Source: Xanthomonas sp. XNM01 | GTDB taxonomy: Bacteria > Pseudomonadota > Gammaproteobacteria > Xanthomonadales > Xanthomonadaceae | Direction: 5' to 3' | NCBI RefSeq assembly: GCF_014851915.1 | Contig: NZ_JACVAP010000005.1 | Coordinates: forward strand, 186,001 to 250,000 | DNA: 64,000 nt | Shown here: piece by piece, positions 36,380-45,599 of the stretch | How positions within the stretch are numbered: position 1 is the stretch's first letter | Layout: each line of letters begins with the position of its first letter | Position numbers and translations under genes: made by a program | The notes under the pieces: model-generated | The model's input: only the letters and a program-made list of their open reading frames with translations | What the model was told of the DNA's origin: nothing | Database searches by the model: none

Positions 36380-36440
36380 AATTATCGAGATGTGAACGCA
36401 ACAGCCCCTGAATACCAAACTGAGCGGTATATAAATTTCA
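36380..36440 (-). promoter_or_regulatory. AT-rich control region of ax21 with interrupted palindrome
   Basis: This is one of the most AT-rich stretches of the window. On the minus strand it contains TATATA and GATAAT hexamers that could serve as -10 boxes. ATACC at 36412-36416 and GGTAT at 36426-36430 form an interrupted palindrome (N9), a possible operator. I cannot choose between the promoter candidates. Confidence 0.45.
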
Positions 36441-36548
36441 GGCGCGCGCAGGGAACTTCCATGCGGACACGGGCGTGGTAGGTGACCCACGATGGAAAGG
36501 CGCGCCGGGCGGGACACGGCGCCGCCAGGGACGGTGCGGGCGCGCGTG

Positions 36549-37025
36549 TCAGCCGGCGCCGGCGAAGCCGCTCTGGCGCCATGCCTCGAACACGACCACC
36601 GCCACGCTGTTGGACAGGTTGAGGCTGCGGTTGTGCGGGCGCATCGGCAGGCGCAGGCGCTGTGCCTCGGGCACGGCGTCGAGCACGTCCTGCGGCAGCC
36701 CGCGGGTTTCGGGCCCGAACAGGAAGGCATCGCCATCGCCGTACTGCGGGTGATCGTGGCGCACGGTGCCGCGGGTGCTGAGCGCGAACAGGCGGCGTGG
36801 CTGGATCGCCGACAGCGCGCTGGAAAGATCCGGATGGACGCGGACCTGGGCGAACTCGTGATAGTCCAGGCCGGCGCGCCGCAGCTGCTTGTCCTCCATC
36901 ACGAAGCCAAGGGGCTCGATCAGGTGCAGGCGCGCGCCGGTGTTGGCGCAGAGCCGGATCACGTTGCCGGTGTTGGGCGGGATCTCGGGCTGGTACAGCA
37001 GGACGTCGAAAACAGGGGATTCCAT
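36549..37025 (-). CDS. trmL: tRNA (cytidine(34)-2'-O)-methyltransferase TrmL
   Basis: A 158-residue SPOUT methyltransferase that modifies the wobble base of tRNA-Leu isoacceptors. The trefoil-knot motifs are all present: PEIPPNTGNVIRLCANTG, FLFGPETRGLP and SLNLSNSVAVVVFEAWRQ. Length is standard. It lies between ax21 and the repeat-protein gene on the same strand but with separate intergenic gaps. Confidence 0.94.
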   Translation of the reverse strand: MESPVFDVLLYQPEIPPNTGNVIRLCANTGARLHLIEPLGFVMEDKQLRRAGLDYHEFAQVRVHPDLSSALSAIQPRRLFALSTRGTVRHDHPQYGDGDAFLFGPETRGLPQDVLDAVPEAQRLRLPMRPHNRSLNLSNSVAVVVFEAWRQSGFAGAG

Positions 37026-37097
37026 GCCGCGGATTCTACTGGCAGCCGCAGCGCTGCACGGGTCATGCGGGTGGCGCCGCCGGGCGGCTGCAGCGGA

Positions 37098-37502
37098 TCA
37101 GCGCTGCAGCGCCTGGGCTTCGGCGGCCAGGGACACCGCAGCCTGGGACGCCATCGCCTGGGCACGTTCGGCGGCGACGACCGCGGCACGCTCGGCCAGC
37201 TGCTCGGCGGTGGGGCGCACGTAGACGGTGGCCAGGGTGATGATGTTCTCGTTGAGCATCTGCTCGGCGGCCAGGAACGCGGCACGCTCGGCGCGCTGGG
37301 CGGTGGTCGGGCGGACGACGACGGCGTCGAGGGTGACGATGCGCTGCTGGGATTCGACGATCGCGGCGCGCTCGGCCAGCTGGTCGGCGCTCGGACGGAC
37401 CTGGACGGCCGGCAGGTCGACGATGCGGTCGGAGGCGTTGGCGGCAACGGCGGTCAGGGACAGGGCCAGGCTCATCGCGGCGGTCAGGATCTTGGCGTTC
37501 AT
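37098..37502 (-). CDS. Small exported protein with three VRP repeats (unrecognised family)
   Basis: A 134-residue protein with a clear signal peptide (residues 1-23, ending ANA) and GGAG before the ATG. The mature part is three copies of a 28-32 residue unit beginning near residues 27, 55 and 87: IVDLPAVQVRP, IVTLDAVVVRP and IITLATVYVRP. Each is followed by a helix with Q-x-AERAA. A short Ala-rich tail ends it. No Cys is present. The beta-strand plus helix unit resembles TonB-box motifs, which is only a resemblance. I do not recognise the family. Confidence 0.78.
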   Translation of the reverse strand: MNAKILTAAMSLALSLTAVAANASDRIVDLPAVQVRPSADQLAERAAIVESQQRIVTLDAVVVRPTTAQRAERAAFLAAEQMLNENIITLATVYVRPTAEQLAERAAVVAAERAQAMASQAAVSLAAEAQALQR

Positions 37503-37539
37503 GGTGTGCTCCGGTGTTGGTGATCAGTGGTGTGGTAGT

Positions 37540-37568
37540 AAGGTAGTACACCGATTCGGGTGACGCAA
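37540..37568 (-). promoter_or_regulatory. Promoter of the repeat-protein gene
   Basis: On the minus strand TTGCGT (37563-37568) and TACCTT (37540-37545) are 17 bases apart. The predicted start near 37533 gives a leader of about 30 bases containing GGAG. Confidence 0.55.
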
Positions 37569-37593
37569 GCGCGGCGTTGCATTCTTCGACTTG

Positions 37594-37610
37594 TGTTCAG
37601 CTTTTGTTCA
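37594..37610 (-). promoter_or_regulatory. Tandem TGTTCA repeats upstream of a promoter
   Basis: TGTTCA occurs at 37594-37599 and 37605-37610, an 11-base period, i.e. about one helical turn. The pair begins about 25 bases upstream of the -35 box. Direct repeats with this spacing are typical of OmpR/PhoB-type activators; the regulator is unknown. Confidence 0.4.
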
Positions 37611-37901
37611 CTTACTGCTCGGAAGCGCTGGCGCACTCCGACCCGACGCATGACGCGTGCCAGCAGCAAGTCATTGAAAATTCATGGGGTTGAGCGGGTT
37701 TTGCGGGTGTCCGCGTGCGTCCGGACGTCCGCCTTCAGCTGAAGCGGACGCCCCTCCGGTGCTCAGGACCGGGATCTGCGCCGCGCCTCAGCACCGCGGA
37801 ACGGTCGGGTCGGCCGATGTGGCGACATGCCGGGCACGCGGACACCGTCGCGACATGGCGACGCGGGGTGTCAGGTCTCGGGTGGGCGCTGGCGCGCCCG
37901 G

Positions 37902-38630
37902 CTACCAGGGCAGGGGCTGGCCCCGCCAGTCGAGGAAGCGGACGTCGCCGGCCACCGCATCCAGCCGCTCGATCACCCGCAGCAGGCCGGCGACCGCCTC
38001 GGCCGGCGCCACCGGCGCCTGGTCGCCGCCCATGTCGGTGGCCACCCAGCCCGGGTGCAGCGCGACGACCCGGATGCCGCGTTCGGCCAGCGCGTGGCCG
38101 AGCTGCACGCTGGCCATGTTCTGCGCGGCCTTGGCGATGGCGTAGCTGGGCGTGCCAAAGCGGGTGCAGGCGCCGATCGACCCCAGCTGCGAGGACAGGT
38201 TGGCGACCACGGCCGGGTCCGGGTCGCCGGTGTCCAGGCCGGCCAGCAGCGGGGCCAGTGCCTGCACCAGCAGCAGCGGGCCGACGGTATTGGTGCGCAG
38301 GGTGTCCTCGAGCACGCCCGCATCGAGGTGGCCGAAGCGCTCGCCGCCATGCAGGACGCCGGCATTGTTGATCAGCAGCTGCAGCCGCGCGCCGTCCAGG
38401 ACCAGGGCCAGTTCGCGGGCCAGTTCGGCCCGGCTGCGCGCCTCGGTCACATCCAGCGGCAGCACGTGCAGGCGGCCGGGGTGTTCGGCGGCCAGGCGGT
38501 TCAACGCGGTGGCGCGGCCCGGCTGCCGGCAGGTGGCGATCACGCGGCAGCCCTGGCCCAGCAGCTGGCGGGCGAACTCCAGGCCCAGGCCGCGGTTGGC
38601 GCCGGTGACCAGACAGTGGCGGACGGGCAT
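37902..38630 (-). CDS. Short-chain dehydrogenase/reductase
   Basis: A 242-residue classical SDR. The nucleotide-binding TGANRGLG, the NNAGVLHG strand, catalytic Ser in NLSSQLGSI and YAIAK (Tyr/Lys) are all present. Arg at VIATCR after the second strand suggests NADP(H) preference. The substrate is unknown. It is divergent from the M16 protease gene. Confidence 0.88.
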   Translation of the reverse strand: MPVRHCLVTGANRGLGLEFARQLLGQGCRVIATCRQPGRATALNRLAAEHPGRLHVLPLDVTEARSRAELARELALVLDGARLQLLINNAGVLHGGERFGHLDAGVLEDTLRTNTVGPLLLVQALAPLLAGLDTGDPDPAVVANLSSQLGSIGACTRFGTPSYAIAKAAQNMASVQLGHALAERGIRVVALHPGWVATDMGGDQAPVAPAEAVAGLLRVIERLDAVAGDVRFLDWRGQPLPW

Positions 38631-38726
38631 CGGTGCGCTCCTGGAGCCATGGCTTGTGGCCTAGTGTAAAGACCGCCGGCCACCGCTAGCATCCCCGGTC
38701 CACCTGTATTGCAAGGAGTGCCGCCG

Positions 38727-41597
38727 ATGATCGGTTCCCGCTGGCCGCGTGCCGCCACGCTCGCCGTTGCCCTGTCCTGTGCGCTGGGCACCGCGACGTT
38801 CGCCCTGCCGTCGGAGGCCGTGGCCAGGAGCGCGCAGCGCGCCGCTCCGGCGGTCGACATCGCCTACGAGGAGTTCACCCTGCCCAACGGCCTGCGCGTG
38901 GTGGTCCACACCGACCGCAAGGCGCCGATCGTGGCGGTGAACATCTGGTACCACGTCGGCAGCAAGGACGAGCCGGCCGGCCGCAGCGGCTTCGCCCACC
39001 TGTTCGAGCACCTGATGTTCCAGGCCAGCGAGAACCACGACGGCGAGTTCTTCGAGCCCTTCAAGCAGGTCGGCGCGACCGACCAGAACGGCACCACCAA
39101 CACCGACCGCACCAACTACTTCCAGAACGTGCCGACCACCGCGCTGGACATGGCGCTGTGGATGGAGTCCGACCGCATGGGCCACCTGCTGGGCGCGGTC
39201 GACCAGGCGGCGCTGGACGAGCAGCGCGGCGTGGTCCAGAACGAGAAGCGCCAGGGCGAGAACCAGCCTTATGGCCAGGTCTGGGACAAGCTGAGCAGCG
39301 CGCTGTACCCGAAGGGCCACCCGTACCACCACGGCGTGATCGGCTCGATGAACGACCTCAACGCCGCCTCGCTGGACGACGTCAAGCAGTGGTTCCGCAC
39401 CTGGTACGGCCCGAACAACGCGGTGCTGGTGCTGGCCGGCGACATCGACCTGGCCACGGCGAAGGAGAAGGTCGCCCGGTACTTCGGCGACATCCCGGCC
39501 GGCCCGACCATGGCCCAGCCGGAAGTCGACGTGGCCAGGCGCCCGGCCTCGACCCGCGAGACGATGACCGACAAGGTGCCGCAGCCGCGCATCTACCGGG
39601 TCTGGAACGTGGCGCAGGTCGGCACCGCCGACATCGACCAGCTGCAGGTGCTGGCGCGCGTGCTCGGCGGCAGCAAGTCCTCGCGCCTGGACCAGCGGCT
39701 GCTGCACGGCGAGCAGCTGGTGGACAGCGTCAGCGCCGGCGCCTGGCCGTCCCAGCTGGGCTCCAACTTCGGGATCATCGCCACGGTCAAGCAGGGCGTG
39801 GACCCGGCCAGGGTCGAGGCGATCATCGACGAGGAGCTGAAGAAGCTGATCGCCGAGGGCCCGACCGCCGACGAGCTGACCCGCGCCAAGACCATGCTGC
39901 GCGCCGGCTTCGTGCGCGGCATCGAGCGCATCGGCGGCTTCGGCGGCAAGGCCGACGCGCTGGCCGAGTGCGCGGTCTACACCGGCGACCCGGGCTGCTT
40001 CCGCGACTCGCTGGCGGTGATCGAGGCGGTGACCGCCGCCGATCTGCAGGCCGTCGGCCGCACCTGGCTGGGCGTGGGCGACCACACCATCGTGGTCGAG
40101 CCGGGCGAGCGCGTCGCCCTGGAGGAAGAGCCGGCGGCCACCCCGGCCGGCTTCACCCTGCCGGCGCCCGACCCGAAGTACACGACCCTGCCGGCCGCGG
40201 TCGACCGCGGCGCCGGCGTGCCGAAAACCGCCAGCTTCCCGGAGCTGAAGTTCCCGGCGCTGCAGCGGGCCACGCTGAAGAACGGCACCCGGGTGATCCT
40301 GGCCGAGCGCCACGACATCCCGGTGGTGCAGTTCAGCTACGAATTCCCGGGCGGCTTCACCGCCGATCAGGGCCGCAAGCCGGGCACCGCCAACTTCGCG
40401 ATGGGCATGCTCGACGAGGGTGCCGGCGAACTGCGCTCGCTGGCCTTCGCCGATGCCGCCGAGAAGCTCGGCGCGCACATGACCGCCGGCGCCTCGCTCG
40501 ATGGCGGCAACGTGTATCTGTCGGCGCTGAAGGAGAACCTGGACGCCTCGCTGGACCTGTACGCCGACATGCTGCGTGCGCCGCGCTTCGACCAGAGCGA
40601 GATCGACCGGATCAAGGCGACCTGGATCGCCGGCATCCGCCAGGAGAAGGTGCGCCCGGGCAGTGTCGCCATGCGCGTGCTGCCGCCGCTGCTGTACGGC
40701 GAAGGCCACCCGTACGCGATCCCGTTCACCGGCAGCGGCACCGAGGACGGCATCGCCGCGCTGACCCGCGCCGACCTGGCCGACTTCCACGCCGACTGGC
40801 TGCGTCCGGAGCAGGCCACGCTGATCGTGGTCGGCGACACCACGCTCAAGCAGATCGTGCCGCTGCTGGACAAGCACCTGGGCGACTGGAAAGCCAGCGG
40901 CGCCTCGCCGAGCGTGGCTGCGCCGGCCGAGGTCGCACGCCCCGACCGGGCCCGCGTCTATCTGATCGACCAGCCCGGCGCGGTGCAGGCCAACCTGTTC
41001 GCCGGCCAGGTGGTGCCGTCCAGCGGCGACGCCGGTGCGACCCGTTTCGACATCGCCAACGGCGTGATCGGCGGCGATTTCACCTCGCGCCTGAACATGA
41101 ACCTGCGCGAGGACAAGCACTGGTCCTACGGCGCGCGTACCTCCGTGTCGTCGGCCCTGGGCCAGCGCCCGTGGCTGGCCAGCGCGCCGGTGCAGATCGA
41201 CAAGACCGGCGAGGCCCTGGCCGAGATGCAGCGCGAGATCGCCGAGTTCGCCGGCGGGCAGACCCCGCCGACCGACGCCGAGGTCGCCCGCATCCGCAAC
41301 ATCCAGACCCTGAGCCTGCCGGGCGCCTACGAGACCTCGGCCGCGGTGATGGGCACCATCGGCGGGATCGTCCGCTACGGCCGCCCCGACGACTACGTGT
41401 TCAAGCGCAAGGCCGAGATCGAGGCGATGACGCCCGCCCAGGTCCGCGAAGCGGCCGCCACGCTCGATCCGAAGACGCTGACCTGGGTCGTGGTCGGCGA
41501 TCTCAGGCAGGTCGAGGCGCCGGTGCGCGCTCTGGGCCTGGGCGAGGTCGTGGTGATCGACGCCGATGGCCGTCCGGTGACCTCCGACGCCCGGTGA
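38727..41597 (+). CDS. M16-family zinc metallopeptidase, two-domain exported form
   Basis: A 956-residue protein from ATG 38727 (AAGGAG nine bases upstream), with a signal peptide ending near residue 30. The first M16 domain has the inverted zinc motif HLFEH with the downstream Glu in the DEQRGVVQNEKRQ helix. The second domain (from about residue 515, TLKNGTRVILAERHD) lacks HxxEH and is probably a non-catalytic half that closes the chamber. Such proteins degrade peptides in the periplasm. A second M16 gene lies at 54766. Confidence 0.92.
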   Translation: MIGSRWPRAATLAVALSCALGTATFALPSEAVARSAQRAAPAVDIAYEEFTLPNGLRVVVHTDRKAPIVAVNIWYHVGSKDEPAGRSGFAHLFEHLMFQASENHDGEFFEPFKQVGATDQNGTTNTDRTNYFQNVPTTALDMALWMESDRMGHLLGAVDQAALDEQRGVVQNEKRQGENQPYGQVWDKLSSALYPKGHPYHHGVIGSMNDLNAASLDDVKQWFRTWYGPNNAVLVLAGDIDLATAKEKVARYFGDIPAGPTMAQPEVDVARRPASTRETMTDKVPQPRIYRVWNVAQVGTADIDQLQVLARVLGGSKSSRLDQRLLHGEQLVDSVSAGAWPSQLGSNFGIIATVKQGVDPARVEAIIDEELKKLIAEGPTADELTRAKTMLRAGFVRGIERIGGFGGKADALAECAVYTGDPGCFRDSLAVIEAVTAADLQAVGRTWLGVGDHTIVVEPGERVALEEEPAATPAGFTLPAPDPKYTTLPAAVDRGAGVPKTASFPELKFPALQRATLKNGTRVILAERHDIPVVQFSYEFPGGFTADQGRKPGTANFAMGMLDEGAGELRSLAFADAAEKLGAHMTAGASLDGGNVYLSALKENLDASLDLYADMLRAPRFDQSEIDRIKATWIAGIRQEKVRPGSVAMRVLPPLLYGEGHPYAIPFTGSGTEDGIAALTRADLADFHADWLRPEQATLIVVGDTTLKQIVPLLDKHLGDWKASGASPSVAAPAEVARPDRARVYLIDQPGAVQANLFAGQVVPSSGDAGATRFDIANGVIGGDFTSRLNMNLREDKHWSYGARTSVSSALGQRPWLASAPVQIDKTGEALAEMQREIAEFAGGQTPPTDAEVARIRNIQTLSLPGAYETSAAVMGTIGGIVRYGRPDDYVFKRKAEIEAMTPAQVREAAATLDPKTLTWVVVGDLRQVEAPVRALGLGEVVVIDADGRPVTSDAR

Positions 41598-41719
41598 GTC
41601 CGGACCCCGGTCGGCGCGCCATGCGCCGGCCGGGCGTCGCCGGCTGTTCATCCGCCGCGGTGCAGGCTGTGCGCCGCGGTTCTTTATTTTCCGTTCCCAC
41701 ACCCTGCTGGAGCGCCTCG

Positions 41720-42043
41720 ATGCCGACCCCCCGCCTGCTCGTCCTGACCGCCGTCCTGCTGCCGCTGGCCGCCTGCACCTGGGTGCCGATGAAGCCCGAA
41801 GCCAAGGCCGTGCAGGTCATCGCGGCCGGCCAGGCGCCGGCGGGCTGCACCAAGCTGGGCGACATCGAGGTCTCGGTGAAGCACAACATCGCCTTCTACG
41901 AGCGCAACCAGCTGCGGGTCCGCGAGGAGCTGGAAACCCTGGCCCGCAACGAGGCGCCCGGCCTGGGTGCGGACACCCTGCAGCCACTGGGCGAGCCGCT
42001 CGGCGGCAGCCAGCGTTTCGCCGGCTGGCGCTGCCGGACCTGA
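41720..42043 (+). CDS. DUF4156-type lipoprotein
   Basis: A 107-residue lipoprotein with lipobox LPLAACT (Cys19). The mature part (GCTKLGDIEVSV, RVREELETLARNEAPGLGADTLQPLG) has the pattern of the DUF4156 family, in which a Cys near the start and the xLRNxAxxxGA helix are conserved. Function is unknown. TGGAG lies before the ATG. Confidence 0.78.
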   Translation: MPTPRLLVLTAVLLPLAACTWVPMKPEAKAVQVIAAGQAPAGCTKLGDIEVSVKHNIAFYERNQLRVREELETLARNEAPGLGADTLQPLGEPLGGSQRFAGWRCRT

Positions 42044-42104
42044 ACCGATCGTCTGCCAACGCCCCGGTCCAGCGCGCAAAGATGCGGTGAATGCGCCCAG
42101 CCGC

Positions 42105-42110
42105 TAGAAT
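42105..42110 (+). promoter_or_regulatory. -10 box of oleA
   Basis: TAGAAT lies 33 bases before the oleA ATG. Its TAG is also the in-frame stop that rules out a longer OleA N-terminus. Confidence 0.5.
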
Positions 42111-42143
42111 TGACGCCCCTTTCGCCGGACCGGCGCGGATTCC

Positions 42144-43160
42144 ATGCTCTTCAAGAACGTCTCCATCGCGGGGCTGGCGCATATCGATGCGCCGCATACG
42201 CTGACCTCGCAGGAAATCAACGCCCGGCTGCAGCCGACCCTTGATCGGCTCGGCATCCGTGCGGACGTGCTGGGCGACATCGCCGGCATCCACGCGCGGC
42301 GCATGTGGGACGACACCACCCAGGCCTCCGACGCCGCCACCCTGGCCGCGCGCAAGGCGCTGGACGACGCCGGCATCGGCATCGAGAAGGTCGGCCTGCT
42401 GGTCAACACCTCGGTCAGCCGCGACTACCTCGAGCCGTCGACCGCCTCGATCGTGTCCGGCAACCTCGGCGTCAGCGACGAGTGCATGACCTTCGACGTC
42501 GCCAACGCCTGCCTGGCCTTCATCAACGGCATGGACATCGCCGCGCGCATGCTCGAGCGCGGCGAGATCGACTACGCGCTGGTGGTCGATGGCGAGACCG
42601 CCAACCTGGTCTACGAGAAGACCCTGGAGCGCATGTCCGCCCCGGACGTGACCGAGCAGCAGTTCCGCGACGAGATGGCCGCCCTGACCCTGGGCTGCGG
42701 CGCCGCCGCGATGGTCATGTGCCGCCGCGAGCTGGCCCCGGACGCGCCGCGCTACAAGGGCGGCGTGACCCGCTCGGCGACCGAGTTCAACAAGCTGTGC
42801 CGCGGCAACCTGGACCGCATGGTCACCGATACCCGGATGCTGCTGATCGAGGGCATCAAGCTGGCGCAGAAGACCTTCGTCGCGGCCAAGGTCGCGCTGG
42901 GCTGGGCGGTGGACGAGCTGGACCAGTACGTGATCCACCAGGTCAGCCGCCCGCACACCCAGGCCCTGATCAAGTCGATCGGCATCGACCCGAAGAAGGT
43001 CATGACCATCTTCGGCGAGCACGGCAACATCGGCCCGGCCTCGGTGCCGATCGTGCTGAGCAAGCTCAAGGAGCTGGGCCGCCTGAAGAAGGGCGACCGC
43101 ATCGCCCTGCTCGGCATCGGCTCGGGCCTGAACTGCTCGATGGCCGAGGTGGAGTGGTAA
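42144..43160 (+). CDS. oleA: OleA, acyl-CoA head-to-head condensing thiolase
   Basis: A 338-residue thiolase-fold enzyme that joins two fatty acyl-CoAs to a 2-alkyl-3-ketoalkanoic acid, the first step of long-chain olefin synthesis. The catalytic Cys is in NACLAF (Cys123), with Glu97 in YLEPST, His265 in YVIHQ and Asn295 in EHGNIG. Compared with the X. campestris OleA numbering I recall (117, 143, 285, 315), every one is offset by 20. This argues for OleA rather than FabH. An in-frame stop at 42105 fixes the start. Confidence 0.93.
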   Translation: MLFKNVSIAGLAHIDAPHTLTSQEINARLQPTLDRLGIRADVLGDIAGIHARRMWDDTTQASDAATLAARKALDDAGIGIEKVGLLVNTSVSRDYLEPSTASIVSGNLGVSDECMTFDVANACLAFINGMDIAARMLERGEIDYALVVDGETANLVYEKTLERMSAPDVTEQQFRDEMAALTLGCGAAAMVMCRRELAPDAPRYKGGVTRSATEFNKLCRGNLDRMVTDTRMLLIEGIKLAQKTFVAAKVALGWAVDELDQYVIHQVSRPHTQALIKSIGIDPKKVMTIFGEHGNIGPASVPIVLSKLKELGRLKKGDRIALLGIGSGLNCSMAEVEW

Positions 43161-43538
43161 CACGGCGCCGCGTGCGCCGACCGGGCGTGGGCCGCGCTGC
43201 GGTCCCGCCCGGAGGCCTCTGATCCGATGACGAAGGCGGCCCGGTTTCCCCGGGCCGTCGCGCATTCAGCGCACCGGACGGCCCCGGCCGGCCTGATCCC
43301 GGCCGCGGCGTGCCAGGGGGGAAGGCGAGGCGGCATCCGGCGCCGGATGCGCCGCGTTCCGTCCGATGCGCTGCCCGGCGTGCGATCGGTACAGCGGAGG
43401 CCAGCGGACGCGGCTGCCGGTCACGGCCTGCCCGCGCCGGATCGGACCTGGCAGGCGAGGCGAACGCCCCGCCCGCCGCTGCGACGCATCAGCCGCCCGG
43501 CGCTGCCGATGCGGCCCCGGTCGCCGCGGGCCGCGGCC
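43161..43538. other. Intergenic region after oleA
   Basis: About 380 bases between convergent genes. A hairpin CGGCCCGG / CCGGGCCG with loop TTTCC lies at 43237-43257 and could end the oleA transcript, though no T-run follows. The rest is GC-rich with no credible frame. Confidence 0.5.
43237..43257 (+). terminator. Hairpin after oleA
   Basis: An eight-base perfect stem with a five-base loop about 75 bases after the oleA stop. It has no T-rich tail, so efficiency is uncertain. Confidence 0.4.
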
Positions 43539-44279
43539 TCACTCCGTCCCGCAGCACTTCTTGTACTTCTTCCCGCTGCCGCAGCTGCACGGATCGTTGC
43601 GGCCCGGCGCGTCGTCGCGACGGATCGGCGTGCGCGGGGTCAGCGCGTGCACGCGGTGGTGGTTGAGGTCGGCCAGCATCGACGGCAGGTCGATGACGAT
43701 CGCCAGGCGCTCGCGGTAGTCCACCGGCGTGGCCGGTGCTTCCGGATCCTCGGGATTGATCGCCTCGCCGCTGGCCAGGCGGTCGAGCCGGTCGAAGATC
43801 TCCTCGATCCACTCGTTGTCGTCCAGCCACTGGTCCCACTCGGCCTCGCGCAGCATCACCGCGGTGAAGAAGCCCAGCGCCCAGTCCTGGCCGACGTCCA
43901 GCTCGTCCTCCTGCAGCGCATCCTCGCCGCTCAGCTCGGCTTCTTCGGGCAGCCACAGCAGCGGTGCGAGGTGGTCGGGCAGATCGTCCTCGTCCAGGCG
44001 CACGCGGGCGACGCACATGTTCCAGTGGCCCATCAGCAGCTGCTGGACCTCGGCGGCCTCGGCCGCGTCGTCCCAGCGCGGCGCCTGGCCGCCCCAGACC
44101 ACCGGCTGCCACTCCTCGGGCGCGACCGGCGACGGCGAGACCGCCAGTGCGGACAGCAGCCCGTCCAGCGCCTCCAGGTTGAGTCCCTTGAACGGCACCG
44201 CGCGCTGCTCCAGCAGCGCCGACAGGCGTTCGATCTGGGCATCGTCGAGATAGGACGGAGCGGAAGCGGGCGTGGTCAT
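43539..44279 (-). CDS. UPF0149/YecA-type protein with C-terminal SEC-C zinc motif
   Basis: A 246-residue acidic protein. The body is a UPF0149 (YecA/YgfB) helical domain ([42 protein letters not shown]). The end carries a SEC-C metal motif, [15 protein letters not shown], like that of SecA. YecA-like proteins associate with SecA or ribosomes in some bacteria. It sits between oleA and oleB on the opposite strand and has no known link to olefins. Confidence 0.86.
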   Translation of the reverse strand: MTTPASAPSYLDDAQIERLSALLEQRAVPFKGLNLEALDGLLSALAVSPSPVAPEEWQPVVWGGQAPRWDDAAEAAEVQQLLMGHWNMCVARVRLDEDDLPDHLAPLLWLPEEAELSGEDALQEDELDVGQDWALGFFTAVMLREAEWDQWLDDNEWIEEIFDRLDRLASGEAINPEDPEAPATPVDYRERLAIVIDLPSMLADLNHHRVHALTPRTPIRRDDAPGRNDPCSCGSGKKYKKCCGTE

Positions 44280-44459
44280 GGCGGTGTGCATCGGCGGGCG
44301 GGTGCGCATGGTAGTCGCTGCGGGGCCGGGCCGGGTAACGCGGCGCCCGGATCGCGACGCGCGCGGTGTGAAGGCGTGAGGTCCACGACGGGCCCAATGC
44401 CGCGGCGGCCGCGGGGGCCATGGGTACAATGTCCGATTCGACGCCGAGCCTGCTGCCAC

Positions 44460-45362
44460 GTGGCCTATCCCGACTACGAGTTCACCTCCCATCGCCTGGA
44501 AGTGCGTCCCGGCATCCGGATGCATTACCTGGACGAAGGCCCGCGCGACGGCGAGGTCGTGGTGATGCTGCACGGCAATCCGTCGTGGAGCTATCTGTGG
44601 CGCACGCTGGTGGCTGGCCTGTCGGACCGCTACCGCTGCATCGTGCCCGACCACATCGGCATGGGCCTGTCGGACAAGCCCGATGACGGCGAGCGCGCGC
44701 TGCCGCGTTACGACTACACCCTGCAGTCGCGGGTGGACGACGTGGCCACGCTGCTCGATCACCTGGGCATCGACGGCCCGATCACCCTGGCCGTGCACGA
44801 CTGGGGCGGCATGATCGGCTTCGGCTGGGCGCTGTCGCACGCCGCGCAGGTGAAGCGGCTGGTGATCACCAACACCGCCGCGTTCCCGATGCCGGCGGCC
44901 AAGGCGATGCCGTGGCAGATCGCGCTGGGCCGCGACTACGTGCTGGGCGAGCTGGTGATCCGCGGCTTCAACGCGTTCTCCGGCGGCGCCTCCTACCTGG
45001 GCGTGGAGCGGAAGATGCCGGCCGACGTGCGCCGCGCCTACGTGGCGCCGTACGACAGCTGGGCCAACCGGATCTCCACCGTGCGCTTCATGCAGGACAT
45101 CCCGCTGTCGCCGAAGGACCGCGCCTGGCCGCTGCTGGAAGCGGCCGGCAAGGCGCTGCCTTCGTTCGCCGACCGCCCGGCCTTCATCGGCTGGGGCCTG
45201 AAGGATTTCGTGTTCGACGGGCACTTCCTGGAGCGCTTCCGCGCCGACCTGCCGCAGGCCGAGGTCATGAGCTTCGACGATGCCGGCCATTACGTGCTGG
45301 AGGACAGGCACGAGGTGCTGGTACCGGCGATCCGCCGCTTCCTGGACAGCCACCCGCTGTAG
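44460..45362 (+). CDS. oleB: OleB, beta-lactone decarboxylase (haloalkane dehalogenase-like)
   Basis: A 300-residue alpha/beta hydrolase from GTG 44460. With this start the nucleophile in VHDWGG is Asp114 and the catalytic His in DAGHYVLED is His277; Asp114 agrees with my memory of X. campestris OleB. OleB removes CO2 from the beta-lactone to give the cis-olefin. A TACAAT box lies about 30 bases upstream. No Shine-Dalgarno sequence is evident. Confidence 0.9.
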   Translation: MAYPDYEFTSHRLEVRPGIRMHYLDEGPRDGEVVVMLHGNPSWSYLWRTLVAGLSDRYRCIVPDHIGMGLSDKPDDGERALPRYDYTLQSRVDDVATLLDHLGIDGPITLAVHDWGGMIGFGWALSHAAQVKRLVITNTAAFPMPAAKAMPWQIALGRDYVLGELVIRGFNAFSGGASYLGVERKMPADVRRAYVAPYDSWANRISTVRFMQDIPLSPKDRAWPLLEAAGKALPSFADRPAFIGWGLKDFVFDGHFLERFRADLPQAEVMSFDDAGHYVLEDRHEVLVPAIRRFLDSHPL

Positions 45363-45599
45363 GCGGCGGACGTCGCGCCGCCGGCGCCGTCAGCCACGCC
45401 GGCGATCCGGTGTGCGTGGAGTCGAGCGATCCTTTCTGGCCGGATGATCGCGCTGCGGCCGCGACGCCCGTCGCGGCGCACCCGCGATGCAGGGTCACTG
45501 CGGGTGCGCTGCGGACGTCCCGCCGCCGGACCGCCGATTCCGCGCCCCCATGATCCGCGCGTGCCCGCATCGGTCGGGCCGCCGCGCGCTGGCCGGCGG

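Larger units (their letters stand above)
37503..37901. other. Intergenic region with promoter for the repeat-protein gene
   Basis: About 400 bases, lower in GC than the surroundings between 37530 and 37690. It holds the minus-strand promoter at 37540-37568 and the TGTTCA pair at 37594-37610. An imperfect palindrome lies at 37727-37749 (GTCCGC, TTCAGCTGAA, GCGGAC). No credible reading frame is present in the remainder. Confidence 0.55.

Noticed and set aside
37727-37749. Imperfect palindrome GTCCGC...GCGGAC as terminator of the SDR gene
   Set aside because: It is about 150 bases past the SDR stop, has an unpaired base and no T-run, so the assignment is not supported.
38661-41702. 1,013-codon minus-strand frame
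   Set aside because: It is antisense to the M16 protease with a signal peptide, ribosome site and HLFEH motif.
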